The notes: a model not told the origin generated them from the sequence alone. Counted from the first letter of the stretch, positions 33,186-43,264 are shown. The stretch: 64,000 nt of DNA from JAUXEH01 sp965533275 (GCA_965533275.1 CBESWG010000006.1:1-64000); one strand, 5' to 3'. A program made the numbers and translations.

Positions 33186-35375
33186 ATGAAATTTGAGAGG
33201 GCAATATTCCGCAGCCTGGTAGCTCGGAGGATCACTCTGTTGTTTGGCCTCTGTGCGATAGTTCCCATCTTAGTACTGGGCCTTTTCTCCTACCTGCATG
33301 TGAACACCCAACTTCTTGATCAATCCCGGCAACGTCTCCTGCATAGCACCAAGTCCTTGGGCATGAGCGTTTACGAGAGGCTGATATCGCTGCAGGCCGA
33401 GATGAACATGGTCGTCTCAGTATGGAGGACCGACGGCAGCGCTGCGACTTTAGGTGATATTTCTGAAGAGTATCGCTCCCAGCTCGACCAGCACTATTTG
33501 GGAATCCAGGTTCTCTATCAAGATGGGGAAACGGCAGGCGTTTTCGGGCAGAATTTTCGACTACCCGAACTGAGTCTCGCAGAAGAACAGCATGGCTTCG
33601 CAGGCGAGGACCTGGTGCTGACGCGGAGCTCAAGCTCAACGCTTTCCAGGATTTTCCTGGCCCTGCCCTTTTCTGCCGAAAACGGGAGAAAAGCTCTGCT
33701 CATATCCGAGATCCAAGGCCTGTATCTCTGGTATGCCGGCACTGAAAGCACCCTACCAGGTCAGACAGAGCTGCATGTCCTGGACCATGAAAAGAACCTC
33801 ATCTTCACTTCGGCTATGGGAGCCTATCGTTTCCCGGATGATACATTCAAACAAATTCAGCCCAAAAATTCAGGCTGGTTTTCCTGGAACATGGGCGATA
33901 ATGAGTATTTTGCATGCTACCGGGATCTTTTCATGGAAAGCCGGTTCTTCTCTCCCACCTGGACCATGGTGGTCAGCGAGCTAAAATCCTATATGAATGC
34001 CCCGGCTGTCTACTTCAAACAAATTTATCCGCCGGTACTGATTTTTTCTTTGCTGGCCGTCATCCTTCTAAGTATCACTCAGATCCGGAAAAACCTCGTG
34101 CCCCTGGAAAAACTCAAGGCGGGGGCAGATGAGATGGCAACGAAGAACTTTGAGACACGCGTCGAGGTATCCTCCAATGATGAGTTTGGGCAGGTGGCAC
34201 GGTCATTTAACGATATGGCCGTAGAACTGGGACGTCAGTTCAAATCATTGAGCATCCGTGCCGAGATCGACCGGGCTATCCTGGCGACCATGGAACCATC
34301 GGAGATCGCCAGGACCCTGGTACAAGATGTGAGAAACATCCATCCCTGTAAGGGCATCTGCGTAACAATCGTGGAGGATGACGACTCAGAGTCTGTAGAA
34401 AGCTATTTTTCTCTGGATACCGCCCATCAGGGGATGGAGCAAGAGTCCTCCATCCTGAGCCAGATAGAAGTAGAGCGCATGCGTGCGACTCCGAATGCCC
34501 CCGAGTTGGCATCGTCCTGGGACGCACCCCGCTTCCTCAAGCCGTTGGTGCGGCAGGGGATGACCGCTTTCCACCTATTCCCCATATTTCTCAGCAAGAA
34601 ATTGGCTGGCATAATCAGCCTCGGCTATGAAGGAAGATCATCCGCCCTCGAAGAAATCGAGCTCCTGCAGGTCAGGCAGCTGGTCGACCAGGTAGGAGTG
34701 GCCCTCTCGAATGCCCGCCTCATCAAAGAACTCCGAGTTTTTCATTGGGGGACTCTCACCGCGCTGGCCAGGGCGATCGATGCCAAGTCCCACTGGACCG
34801 CAGGACATTCTGAGAAAGTGACCAGGCTGGCAGTAAAGATCGGAAAAGCCATGAGACTGAAACCAGAGGAACTCGACATCTTGAGACGGGGTGGGCTCCT
34901 GCATGACATCGGCAAATTGGGTATCCCCAACAGCATCCTCGACAAAAAAGGCTCTCTTACACCAGAAGAAAGAGAGGTCATCCAAACACATCCGTTCCTG
35001 GGAGCACAGATATTGGAGCCGATCTCCTCTTTTGCAGACGTTGTGGACATCGTGTTCCAGCACCATGAAAACTATGACGGGTCCGGCTATCCCAACCAAA
35101 TCTCTCGCGAAGACATTAGCCTGTACGGAAGGATCGTAGCCGTCGCAGACAGGTTCGATGCGATGACCGCAGAACGGCCCTATAGAGAGGCCATGAAACA
35201 AGAAACGGCCGTCAACAAGATCATCCAACAGTCCGGGCACTGGTTCGATCCCAAGATCGTCAGGGCGTTCTTAGAGGTTATCGATCAGGAAGAGAACATA
35301 AACGACACAAGAAGAATAGAGTCGGGTTTTTTCATCGACAGAGGTTCACAAAAAAACGGACTCCGTAGGATGTGA
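33186..35375 (+). CDS. HD-GYP domain cyclic di-GMP phosphodiesterase with extracytoplasmic sensor, HAMP and GAF
   Basis: The 729-residue protein has a TM helix at about 13-33, a periplasmic sensor (about 35-275, Cache-like by layout), a second TM helix near 280-300, a HAMP segment (LVPLEKLKAGADEMATKNF), a GAF-like region (about 360-510) and an HD-GYP domain. The latter has HD at 573-574 in LLHDIGKLG, HHENYDGSGYP with GYP at 634-636, and RIVAVADRFDAMTAERPYR. These enzymes hydrolyse c-di-GMP to pGpG or GMP. It likely links an envelope signal to surface behaviour; adjacency to a pseudopilin gene fits a link to pili or secretion. Confidence 0.92.
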   Translation: MKFERAIFRSLVARRITLLFGLCAIVPILVLGLFSYLHVNTQLLDQSRQRLLHSTKSLGMSVYERLISLQAEMNMVVSVWRTDGSAATLGDISEEYRSQLDQHYLGIQVLYQDGETAGVFGQNFRLPELSLAEEQHGFAGEDLVLTRSSSSTLSRIFLALPFSAENGRKALLISEIQGLYLWYAGTESTLPGQTELHVLDHEKNLIFTSAMGAYRFPDDTFKQIQPKNSGWFSWNMGDNEYFACYRDLFMESRFFSPTWTMVVSELKSYMNAPAVYFKQIYPPVLIFSLLAVILLSITQIRKNLVPLEKLKAGADEMATKNFETRVEVSSNDEFGQVARSFNDMAVELGRQFKSLSIRAEIDRAILATMEPSEIARTLVQDVRNIHPCKGICVTIVEDDDSESVESYFSLDTAHQGMEQESSILSQIEVERMRATPNAPELASSWDAPRFLKPLVRQGMTAFHLFPIFLSKKLAGIISLGYEGRSSALEEIELLQVRQLVDQVGVALSNARLIKELRVFHWGTLTALARAIDAKSHWTAGHSEKVTRLAVKIGKAMRLKPEELDILRRGGLLHDIGKLGIPNSILDKKGSLTPEEREVIQTHPFLGAQILEPISSFADVVDIVFQHHENYDGSGYPNQISREDISLYGRIVAVADRFDAMTAERPYREAMKQETAVNKIIQQSGHWFDPKIVRAFLEVIDQEENINDTRRIESGFFIDRGSQKNGLRRM

Positions 35376-35381
35376 GCTGCC

Positions 35382-35849
35382 ATGAAAAACAGAACTTTAA
35401 CCATAGGGATATTTGGAGTGCTATCTGTTGTCTGGCTGTGTTTTTGTACGGGGCGAGAAGTAGAACCCCTGTTGTATGGGAAATGGCGATGCCCCCATGA
35501 TGATTACAAAAACACATATTTTGAGATACGCCCGGAAACGATCATATTCGGAAATAACCAGGACGAAACGGAAATTGGGACCATCAGGAACATCAAGTAT
35601 CAGAGGCTGCCCGACAAAAAATGGGTCCAGTGCACCGTGAAATATCACAATATGGAGTCGCTGGAATACGAGTTTCAGTTTTTATTCGATTCAGAAGCGG
35701 CCGACACCATTGTCTTTAAAAACCAAGAGGACCTTATCTGGACAAAGGAAAATACAGAGAAGGGAACGATCTCCCAATCCGATCCTGTTGAGCCTGCCTC
35801 TGTACCAGGCATCAGACCCAAAAAATTCCGGGACGGGGCAGGCTCTTAA
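35382..35849 (+). CDS. Hypothetical small membrane-anchored or secreted protein
   Basis: The 155-residue protein has an N-terminal hydrophobic segment (LTIGIFGVLSVVWLCFC), then a beta-rich domain (YGKWRCPHDDYKNTYFEIRPETIIFG) and a polar tail. The segment ends in Cys but does not make a good lipobox. It starts 6 bases after the HD-GYP stop and is probably co-transcribed. No family is recognised; the YGKW...ETIIFG pattern is vaguely lipocalin-like. Confidence 0.6.
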   Translation: MKNRTLTIGIFGVLSVVWLCFCTGREVEPLLYGKWRCPHDDYKNTYFEIRPETIIFGNNQDETEIGTIRNIKYQRLPDKKWVQCTVKYHNMESLEYEFQFLFDSEAADTIVFKNQEDLIWTKENTEKGTISQSDPVEPASVPGIRPKKFRDGAGS

Positions 35850-35868
35850 TAACGGAAGTAAACAGGTC

Positions 35869-37638
35869 CTATTCTCTCTCGAACACGATCCGGCCGTCGA
35901 CGATCGTCATCTGGACCTGCATGTTTCGCACATCCGCGGGATCGTTTTCCACGATATTGCGGTCGATGACGACGATGTCGGCCAGTTTGCCGGCCTTCAG
36001 TGATCCCCGCACCGCATCCTCACGCATGCAGGCGTAGGCCCCGTTCACGGTGAAGCACCGGATGGCCTCTTCCATGCGGATCCTGTGCTGGGGCAGCCAG
36101 CCGCCCTCGGGCTTCCCCTCTGTGTTGGTCCGGTTGACAGCCGCGTTCAGCACATATCGGGGATCGTTGAAAAATATCGCACCCGCATTCCCCGGAATGT
36201 CGGAGCCGAAATTCATGACGATGCCCCTGTCCAGGAAGGTACGGAAGGGGAAGGCCAGCTTTTCCCTCTCAGGCCCCAGCCTGTCGATGAGCCAGCGCAT
36301 GTCGTCGGGGAGTTGGCTCGGATTGGTCTCCACGATGAGATTCAGGGCCCTGAGCCGCTCGAACTCGCGCGGCTGGATGATCTCCGCGTGGATGATGCGG
36401 AACATGCTCATGTCGGCACTCAAATCCTTCTGGATCCGCTCCAGGACATCGATGACCTCCGAGACTCCCCTGTCCCCGATGGCGTGAGAGTCCACGCAAT
36501 AGCCGTGCTCCACGGCATCCCGGCAGTGTTCATAGAAGACCTCCGGATTTCCCTCCAGGCTGCCGAACGTATCCGAGTCGCTGTTGTATTCCTGGTAGTG
36601 CCCCTTGTAGGAGGGCCGGTCGGTATAGGGCTCGAAGAGCATGGCGCCGCGGTCTCCCAGGAAGCCATCATTGGCGCTCTTGAATCCCCCGAAGCGCAGA
36701 AAATAGTCCCGTTCCCGGGTCGCGGGGTGCATCCCCATGGTGAAGTCCTGGGAAAACATCTCCTCCTTGAGGTCCAGCCAGGGCCTGAGCCAGACACGGC
36801 AGCTCAACTCTCCCTCCTCCTGGAGCTTGAGATAGCGCTCCACCTCTTTGAAGGAGCGAAACATGTCGTGAAACTCTACGAAACCCATCTCGGCCATCAG
36901 CCTCAGACCGGTGCGGTATTCATTCAGGATCCGTTCCTCTGATTTTGGCTTCACATGTTTGCGTATCTCAGCGATGGCCGGCGATCCCTGAAAGAGCAGC
37001 CCGGTTGGCTGGCCGTTCTCATCGAGCTGCATCCCCTCCAGGCGGGCGTCTTCGAGTCCGGCCGCGCGCAGCGCTGCGGTATTGGCCAGGTACAGGTCTC
37101 TTTCATAGCTGTTCAGCAGGCAGGGATTATCCTTTGTGTGGGGATCGATCGTCTTCCTGTGCGGTTCCCAACGCTTCTCGGACCCGGGCCCATCCAGCTC
37201 GCCCCTCCCCTGCATCCACTGGATCGCCCCGCTCCAATCCCCTCCGGTTATCCACTCGTTCGGGCCGACATTCTCCACGACACGCCGGATCTCCTGCACG
37301 AGGCCATCATCATTGGCCACATGCATGAGCTGGATGTCGTGCTGTTGGGCGGAATATCCCGCAAAATGCACGTGCGCATCGATGAAGCCCGGCATGACGA
37401 ATTGACCTCCCAGGTCGATGACCCGGGTTGAAGGGCCGATGTATCTCTCGCTCTCCATGTCATCTTCCAGGACCGCTACAATCTCATTTCCCCTGATGAC
37501 CACGGCCGAGGCCCAGGGCTGACTATCCTCCACGGTATAGACCTGCGCATTCCTGAGTATCAGATCGGCGGGGGGCGGACTCGAGCAGGCGCTCGCAAGT
37601 GCGGCCAAGACCATCAGAGCAATGAGTCCATTTTTCAT
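35869..37638 (-). CDS. Amidohydrolase family protein (YtcJ-like), lipoprotein
   Basis: The 589-residue protein has a lipoprotein signal (LIALMVLAALASAC). DLILRNAQVYTVEDSQPWASAVVI is typical of the amidohydrolase-3/YtcJ group. Metal-binding motif GFIDAHVHFAG follows, then later DSHAIGDRG, IHAEIIQPREFERL, NFGSDIPG and a closing LKAGKLADIVVIDRN. The reaction is probably metal-dependent hydrolysis of an amide or ring bond; the substrate is unknown. Start 37638 is preferred because AGGAGG lies upstream and the signal peptide begins there; a frame from 37755 would read through the intergenic region and the divergent promoter. Confidence 0.88.
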   Translation of the reverse strand: MKNGLIALMVLAALASACSSPPPADLILRNAQVYTVEDSQPWASAVVIRGNEIVAVLEDDMESERYIGPSTRVIDLGGQFVMPGFIDAHVHFAGYSAQQHDIQLMHVANDDGLVQEIRRVVENVGPNEWITGGDWSGAIQWMQGRGELDGPGSEKRWEPHRKTIDPHTKDNPCLLNSYERDLYLANTAALRAAGLEDARLEGMQLDENGQPTGLLFQGSPAIAEIRKHVKPKSEERILNEYRTGLRLMAEMGFVEFHDMFRSFKEVERYLKLQEEGELSCRVWLRPWLDLKEEMFSQDFTMGMHPATRERDYFLRFGGFKSANDGFLGDRGAMLFEPYTDRPSYKGHYQEYNSDSDTFGSLEGNPEVFYEHCRDAVEHGYCVDSHAIGDRGVSEVIDVLERIQKDLSADMSMFRIIHAEIIQPREFERLRALNLIVETNPSQLPDDMRWLIDRLGPEREKLAFPFRTFLDRGIVMNFGSDIPGNAGAIFFNDPRYVLNAAVNRTNTEGKPEGGWLPQHRIRMEEAIRCFTVNGAYACMREDAVRGSLKAGKLADIVVIDRNIVENDPADVRNMQVQMTIVDGRIVFERE

Positions 37639-37702
37639 GTCCGTCTCCTCCTGACAGCCAAAGCCTATCACTCCGAAAACTTGGCCGTCAACCACAAAGG
37701 AT

Positions 37703-37731
37703 TTGACAAGAGATTTAGCACTACATATTCT
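37703..37731 (+). promoter_or_regulatory. Sigma-70-type promoter for the gene at 37808
   Basis: TTGACA (37703-37708) and TATTCT (37726-37731) are 17 bases apart, 77 bases before the ATG, in the gap between divergent genes. It could drive the run of genes to 41177. Confidence 0.7.
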
Positions 37732-37807
37732 AGGGTGCGGTGTCCCAAGAACCAATGCAGTACGGGCAATTCAAGCAGGGCACATGAAAGAAATCTAGGA
37801 GGATGGA

Positions 37808-38200
37808 ATGAAAAAGATTGTGGCAACGGTTGTTATCTTCGCTTTGGTCATGCTGTCGAGTTTCTCCAACGCAGCACTTACAGTCCAGTCAGAAGGCCAG
37901 AAGGCTCTGCTGGGGACCTGGGATGTCGAGCTGATTTCCCAAGGAATGCAGATGGAGTTTATCTTCAAGATGGAGGAGGATCAGCTCAAGGGAGAGATGG
38001 TTTTCGATATGGGCGCCGCCGAGATGGAGGACATTGCTTTAGAGGAAGGAACACTGACTTTTTCGGCTGCAATTGACGCCGGAGGGCAGACCATCAGCAT
38101 CGATGCGGAAGCTGTGATCGAGGGGGAGTCCCTGACCGGCACTATGTTTACCGACATGGGCGATGCCGAATTTTCCGGAACCAAGAGAACAGATCAATAA
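37808..38200 (+). CDS. Hypothetical secreted lipocalin-like protein
   Basis: The 130-residue protein has a signal peptide (KKIVATVVIFALVMLSSFSNA). A short all-beta domain reads LLGTWDVELISQGMQMEFIF, LKGEMVFDMG, then LTGTMFTDMGDAEFSGTK. Such alternating strands suit a small barrel, and similar proteins are often annotated as lipocalin-like. AGGAGG precedes the ATG by 5 bases. The DUF1846 gene starts 15 bases after its stop. Confidence 0.68.
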   Translation: MKKIVATVVIFALVMLSSFSNAALTVQSEGQKALLGTWDVELISQGMQMEFIFKMEEDQLKGEMVFDMGAAEMEDIALEEGTLTFSAAIDAGGQTISIDAEAVIEGESLTGTMFTDMGDAEFSGTKRTDQ

Positions 38201-38215
38201 GTAATCAAGATCGAC

Positions 38216-39733
38216 ATGGGCAGAAACACGGGATTCGACAACGAGAAATACCTGGCCGAGCAGTCTGCCTCCATCCTAGAGAGGCTCGACAAGGCTGACA
38301 ACCGGCTGTATCTCGAGTTCGGGGGAAAGCTCCTCTTCGACTACCACGCGGCCCGTGTGCTGCCGGGATACGACCCTAATGTCAAGATGCGGCTCCTGCA
38401 GAAGCTCAAAGACAAGGCAGATATCATACTCTGCATCTATGCCGGGGCGATCGAGAAGAAGAAACTGCGGGCTGATTTCGGGATCACCTATGATGTGGAC
38501 GCCCTCAAACTCCTTGATGAGCTCAGGCAGTGGGGCCTCGACATCCTGGGCGTGGTCATCACGCGTTTCGACAACCAGGCTTCTGCGGTCGTTTTCAAGA
38601 ACAAACTGGAGCGCAGGGGCATCAAGGTCATCACGCACCGCTACACACCCGGATACCCCACGGATGTCGACCTCATCGTCAGCAAGGACGGATACGGGGC
38701 CAACGACTACCTCAAGTCCGAAAAACCCCTGATCGTGGTCACAGGGCCCGGCCCGGGGAGCGGCAAGCTCTCCACCTGCCTATCCCAGATGTACCACGAC
38801 CACCTGCAGGGGATAAGCCCGGGATACTCCAAGTTCGAGACCTTCCCCATCTGGAATCTGCCCCTCAAGCATCCTGTCAACGTGGCCTATGAGGCGGCCA
38901 CGGCAGACATCGCGGACTTCAACCTCATCGACCCCTTCCATCTGGAGAAGTATGGGAAGGCGTCCGTCAATTACAACCGCGATGTCGAGATCTTTCCCAT
39001 CCTCAAGCGCATCCTGGAGAGGATCACCGGGGCCGAATCAATCTACCAATCCCCTACGGACATGGGAGTAAACTGCGCGAGTGCCGGCATCCTGAGTGAT
39101 GAGGCCGTGCAGGAAGCGGCCAGGCAGGAAGTGATCCGGCGTTTCTTCCGGTACAGCTGTGAATACGTGATGGGATATGCCGACAAGGATACTGTACAGC
39201 GCGTTGAACTCATCATGGAAGACATGGGCATACGTCCGGAAAACAGACGGGTCGTCCGTTCTGCTAAAGAAGCCGCCAAGGACGCCGAGCTCAAGGAAAA
39301 GGGCAACAAGGGCATCTTCTGCGGTGCGGCCATCGAACTGGAAGACGGCACCATCCTCACGGGCAGCAACTCTCCTCTCATGCATGCCGCCTCCAGCGTC
39401 GTGATGAAGTCCATGAAACACCTGGCCGGGATCCCGGAGGAGATCCATCTGCTGTCTCCGATCATCATCGATTCGATCGGCGCCCTGAAGAGGGACATCC
39501 TGCAGTCCAAGACTGTCAGCCTGGATCTCGAAGAGACCATGATCGCCCTCGCCATCGCGGCGGCCACCAATCCTTCGGTGCAACAGGCCATCTCCAAACT
39601 CAAGGAACTGGAGGGATGCGAGGTCCACCTCAGCCATATTCCGACACCCGGAGATGAGGCCGGCCTGAAGAGGTTGGGCGTCAACCTGACGAGCGAGCCG
39701 AACTTCTCGACCAAGGACCTGTTCACGGCCTGA
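38216..39733 (+). CDS. DUF1846 family protein
   Basis: The 505-residue protein matches DUF1846 from end to end: GFDNEKYLAEQSASILERL, YLEFGGKLLFDYHAARVLPGY, LCIYAGAIEKKKLRADFGITYD, VVTGPGPGSGKLSTCLSQMYHD, TDMGVNCASAGILSDE and MHAASSVVMKSMKHLAGIP. The family has a nucleotide-binding-like loop (GPGPGSGK) and is widespread in anaerobes and Firmicutes; its reaction is not known to me. The protein is cytoplasmic. An unrelated secreted protein gene precedes it closely and a fucosidase gene follows after 31 bases. Confidence 0.9.
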   Translation: MGRNTGFDNEKYLAEQSASILERLDKADNRLYLEFGGKLLFDYHAARVLPGYDPNVKMRLLQKLKDKADIILCIYAGAIEKKKLRADFGITYDVDALKLLDELRQWGLDILGVVITRFDNQASAVVFKNKLERRGIKVITHRYTPGYPTDVDLIVSKDGYGANDYLKSEKPLIVVTGPGPGSGKLSTCLSQMYHDHLQGISPGYSKFETFPIWNLPLKHPVNVAYEAATADIADFNLIDPFHLEKYGKASVNYNRDVEIFPILKRILERITGAESIYQSPTDMGVNCASAGILSDEAVQEAARQEVIRRFFRYSCEYVMGYADKDTVQRVELIMEDMGIRPENRRVVRSAKEAAKDAELKEKGNKGIFCGAAIELEDGTILTGSNSPLMHAASSVVMKSMKHLAGIPEEIHLLSPIIIDSIGALKRDILQSKTVSLDLEETMIALAIAAATNPSVQQAISKLKELEGCEVHLSHIPTPGDEAGLKRLGVNLTSEPNFSTKDLFTA

Positions 39734-39764
39734 GCACAGCATTAGGTCGGCAAGGAGCCTTCTC

Positions 39765-41177
39765 ATGCGGCGCTATACGACCATCCTGTGGATCGCGGTC
39801 CTAGCGATCCACTGCGCTCCCGGCGATCCTCCCCTCCCCTTCGGCGCCGTGCCGAGCGAACGCCAGCTGCTCTGGCACGGAATGAAGTACCACGCCTTCA
39901 TCCATTTCGGCCCCAACACCTTCACCGACATCGAGTGGGGACACGGAGACGAAAATCCAGATATCTTCAATCCCACCGAACTGGACTGCCGCCAGTGGGC
40001 CCGGGTCATAAAAGAGGCAGGCATGGAGGGGGCCGTCATCACCGCCAAACATCACGACGGATTCTGCCTGTGGCCGTCGGAACAGTCCACACACACGGTG
40101 CGGGAAAGCCGATGGAAGGACGGGAAAGGCGATGTGCTCAGAGAGCTCTCCGACGCCTGCCGGGAGCTCGGCATCAAGTTCGGAATCTATGTTTCTCCCT
40201 GGGACCGAAATCATCCCACCTACTTCACCGATGAGTACAATACCGTGTTCATGAAGATGCTGGAAGAGGTCCTGACCGAGTACGGTGACGTGTACTACGT
40301 GTTCTTCGACGGAGCCTTCAGCGTGGGCCCGGACGGGAAGAGGCAGGAATACGATTGGGAGGGCTTCACGGACGTGGTGCGGCGGTGCCAGCCCCAGGCA
40401 GTGATCTTCAGCGACGCCGGCCCGGACGTCCGCTGGATCGGGAACGAGAGGGGTTATGCAGCCGAGACCAACTGGTGCACGATCGATGCGGGCGCATTCT
40501 ACCCCGGCATAGGGGGAGTGAACGACCAGCTGCAGACCGGCCATGAGGATGGCGAGCTGTGGATCCCCGCCGAGGTCAACACCTCGATCCGGCCGGGCTG
40601 GTTCTACCACAAGGAAGAGGACGACAAGGTCAAGCCGCTGAGCCGGCTCATCGACAACTGGTACCACTCCGTGGGGATGAACGGCTGTTTCCTCCTGAAC
40701 CTGCCGCCCGACACACGGGGCCTGATCCATAACAACGACATCCAGAGGCTGACCGAGTTGAAGCTCTATCTGGACGAGGCCTTCTCCGTCAACCTCGCCG
40801 CGGCAGCACACGCGAGCACCACAAGTTCTCGGGGAGGGGCCTTTCGAGCAGCGAATAGTATCGATGAGGATCCCGAGACCTACTGGGCCGCGGAAGATGA
40901 GGACCCGGAGGCCGCTCTCGAGCTGGACTTTGGGGAGCCGGTCGAGCTGAACACGGTGCTCCTCCAGGAGCATATCCCGCTTGGCCAGCGTGTGAAGGCA
41001 TTCTCCATCGATGCATTTCAGGATGGTGAATTTGTCGAAATCGCCGGCGGTACCACGATCGGGAACCGCAGGATCGTCCGGTTCGAGCCTATCACGACAA
41101 CGAGGATCAGGATCAACCTGAAGGCCAAGGCCTGCCCGCTCATCTCCAACCTCAAGGTCTTTCGTGTGCCGGATTAA
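39765..41177 (+). CDS. GH29 alpha-L-fucosidase with C-terminal F5/8-type C (CBM32-like) domain
   Basis: The 470-residue protein has a lipoprotein-like signal ending LAIHC. Its barrel carries the GH29 marks: KYHAFIHFGPNTFTD, GAVITAKHHDGFCLWPS, KFGIYVSPWDRN and the nucleophile Asp182 in VYYVFFDGAF. Residues about 345-470 form a discoidin-like beta domain (FRAANSIDEDPETYWAAEDED, LQEHIPLGQRVKAFSI). It should release alpha-L-fucose from glycans at the surface. Its stop overlaps that of the convergent S9 peptidase gene by 4 bases. Confidence 0.9.
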   Translation: MRRYTTILWIAVLAIHCAPGDPPLPFGAVPSERQLLWHGMKYHAFIHFGPNTFTDIEWGHGDENPDIFNPTELDCRQWARVIKEAGMEGAVITAKHHDGFCLWPSEQSTHTVRESRWKDGKGDVLRELSDACRELGIKFGIYVSPWDRNHPTYFTDEYNTVFMKMLEEVLTEYGDVYYVFFDGAFSVGPDGKRQEYDWEGFTDVVRRCQPQAVIFSDAGPDVRWIGNERGYAAETNWCTIDAGAFYPGIGGVNDQLQTGHEDGELWIPAEVNTSIRPGWFYHKEEDDKVKPLSRLIDNWYHSVGMNGCFLLNLPPDTRGLIHNNDIQRLTELKLYLDEAFSVNLAAAAHASTTSSRGGAFRAANSIDEDPETYWAAEDEDPEAALELDFGEPVELNTVLLQEHIPLGQRVKAFSIDAFQDGEFVEIAGGTTIGNRRIVRFEPITTTRIRINLKAKACPLISNLKVFRVPD

Positions 41178-43264
41178 TCCCTGAGGTGTCTCCCGAAAAA
41201 ATCGACCATCTTCCTGAATGCGAAGAGTGTCTGGTGTGTGGGGCCCAAGTCCCAGGCGTGCGCGGCATCCGGGAGGACCACGAACTCGAAGTCTTTGCCC
41301 TCCTCGATCATCTTGCTGGCCAGGCTCACCGAGTCCATGAAGAGCACGGTCGTGTCCCGAACCCCGTGGATGATCATGGCCGGATCTTCCAGGCCCTGCG
41401 ACCAGAAATATGCTGAGGATCCCTCATAGGCCTCACTATCCTCGGCAGACTTCATGACCTCCATCTGGCCGGGGAAGGCGTGATAGACATTGGTGGCCGG
41501 GGCCCCGGCTATCCCGCAGGCAAAGAGGCCCGGATTCTTGAACAGAGACATCAGGGTCAGGAGGCCGCCGTAGCTCGATCCCCAGATCCCGATCCTATCT
41601 CCCCTGATGTACGGCAGCGACTGGAGATAGCGGGCCGCCGCCGCGATGTCCTGAATGTCGACAACACCGTAGCCCCGGAGCATGTCTGCCCGGAACTTGC
41701 GCCCATACCCGAGGCTGCCCCTGAGGTCCAGGTTCAGCAGGACATACTTCTCCACCTGGACCAGATACTGATCCAGCCCCCAGGTGGGATGGGCATCGCG
41801 CCCTCCCCACTGGTTCAAGACAGCATTGGAGTAGACAGAGCCGATGATGGCCGGATATTTCTTCCCGGGATCGAAATCTGGGGGAAGCATCATCCGGATC
41901 CGGATCTCGACGCTGCTTCCTCCTCCCGGGATCGTCAGGTACTGTGGTTTCGCCCACTGGAATTCCTCGAAACCAGGCAGCAGAGACTCCGTCACCCTCT
42001 CCAGCTTGCCCTGCCGGATGAAATAGAGGTCAAAGGGAGTCATGTCATCGGAAAAAAGGACACACACATTCTTTCCAGATGCGGAGATTGAGGGACGGTA
42101 CACCCCATCCCTGTCGGAGGCCCTCTGGATATCCCCACTGCCAAGATCCACACTGTACAGTTCACGATTTTCGGGCCGGGATCGATTGGCGATAAAATAG
42201 AGTGATCCTCCCCTGACCGGAAAGGTCTCCAGCACCTCCCATTCCCCGGAAGTGAGCTGTCGGGTCTGCGAGGTTTCCAGATCCAGGGCATAGAGATGGC
42301 AGAATCCGGACCCATCCGATGTCAGGGCGATGCGGTCGTCATCGATCCACTGCGAGCTCCAGATCCAGGAGAATGTGAAGGAGGGGCTTTCTTCCCTGTA
42401 GGCAGTGTGCAGCTTCAGGTCGTCCGCCTCGCACACATAGATGGACCGCTTGCTGGCATATTCCGCTGATTCCTCCATGAGTAGTCTTCCCCCTGAAGGA
42501 GACCACGAAAAGGAGTGCAACGTGGCGAACTCCCTGTCCACCCAGCTGATCTCCCCCTGCGGGAGGTCCAATATCCCAATCTTCCTCACACTGTCCGGAT
42601 CCCCGGGAAAGGCGCGCGGCACCTTCCTCAGCCTGACCGCCTCCCGGCCAAAAAGCGGGACATCCACCTGACGGGTACCGTCTGAATCCTGGAAAAGAAA
42701 TGCGATCCGCTGCGAATCCGGGGACCAGGCATACCGAACGATGCCTCCACCCCTGGCCTCGAATCCGGTAACCTGGGAACAGCTCTTGGCCTCGAGGTCA
42801 TACACACAGAGATTCCCTCCTTTGAGAAAGCAGAGTGATGACCGATCTGGAGACAGGGTCAGCGACCGCATCCGCAGCTTGCTCCTGTAGACCTCGGTTG
42901 TGGATAGGCTTGGGAGATCCAATCTGAAGAGCGCTGTTCCCAGAAGAAAGAATAGTTCGTTTTCGCTGCGTCCCCAACAGAAGCCCGCAATCCTCTGATC
43001 TTCGAATGATGTCAGCCGCAGCGGCACGGCCCCGGGATCCGGAGCGAAGAGGTAGAGATTCTGGATCCTGCCCGAGTCCTCATTCCAGAGGAAGGCACAC
43101 CGGCTCTCATCAGGCGACCATGTAACCGCGCGTGGAGGAATGCCGATCAGGGGTGTATCGGTGTAGAGCTTTTCCAGGGTGAGCTCCTCCCCCATCAGGG
43201 AGCCTAGAACCAGAAACAGCAGGAGCAGCGAGGGGAAGAGTTTTTTCATCACTGAATCCGACAT
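41174..43264 (-). CDS. S9 family prolyl oligopeptidase / dipeptidyl-peptidase-like serine peptidase, secreted
   Basis: The 696-residue protein has a signal peptide (LFPSLLLLFLVLGSLMG), a beta-propeller of WSPD-type blades (about 30-420) and a C-terminal alpha/beta-hydrolase domain. That domain has nucleophile Ser564 in GIWGSSYGGLLTL, a catalytic Asp in HGVRDTTVLFMDS and a His in LPDAAHAWD. Members cleave short peptides, often after Pro or Ala, and here probably act in the periplasm or outside. AGGAGG lies 4 bases before the ATG. The overlapping stops with the fucosidase gene leave no room for separate terminators. Confidence 0.92.
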   Translation of the reverse strand: MSDSVMKKLFPSLLLLFLVLGSLMGEELTLEKLYTDTPLIGIPPRAVTWSPDESRCAFLWNEDSGRIQNLYLFAPDPGAVPLRLTSFEDQRIAGFCWGRSENELFFLLGTALFRLDLPSLSTTEVYRSKLRMRSLTLSPDRSSLCFLKGGNLCVYDLEAKSCSQVTGFEARGGGIVRYAWSPDSQRIAFLFQDSDGTRQVDVPLFGREAVRLRKVPRAFPGDPDSVRKIGILDLPQGEISWVDREFATLHSFSWSPSGGRLLMEESAEYASKRSIYVCEADDLKLHTAYREESPSFTFSWIWSSQWIDDDRIALTSDGSGFCHLYALDLETSQTRQLTSGEWEVLETFPVRGGSLYFIANRSRPENRELYSVDLGSGDIQRASDRDGVYRPSISASGKNVCVLFSDDMTPFDLYFIRQGKLERVTESLLPGFEEFQWAKPQYLTIPGGGSSVEIRIRMMLPPDFDPGKKYPAIIGSVYSNAVLNQWGGRDAHPTWGLDQYLVQVEKYVLLNLDLRGSLGYGRKFRADMLRGYGVVDIQDIAAAARYLQSLPYIRGDRIGIWGSSYGGLLTLMSLFKNPGLFACGIAGAPATNVYHAFPGQMEVMKSAEDSEAYEGSSAYFWSQGLEDPAMIIHGVRDTTVLFMDSVSLASKMIEEGKDFEFVVLPDAAHAWDLGPTHQTLFAFRKMVDFFGRHLRD

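Noticed and set aside
35382..35440. Lipoprotein signal for the protein after the HD-GYP gene
   Set aside because: The hydrophobic segment ends WLCFCTG; bulky Phe before the Cys does not fit a lipobox.
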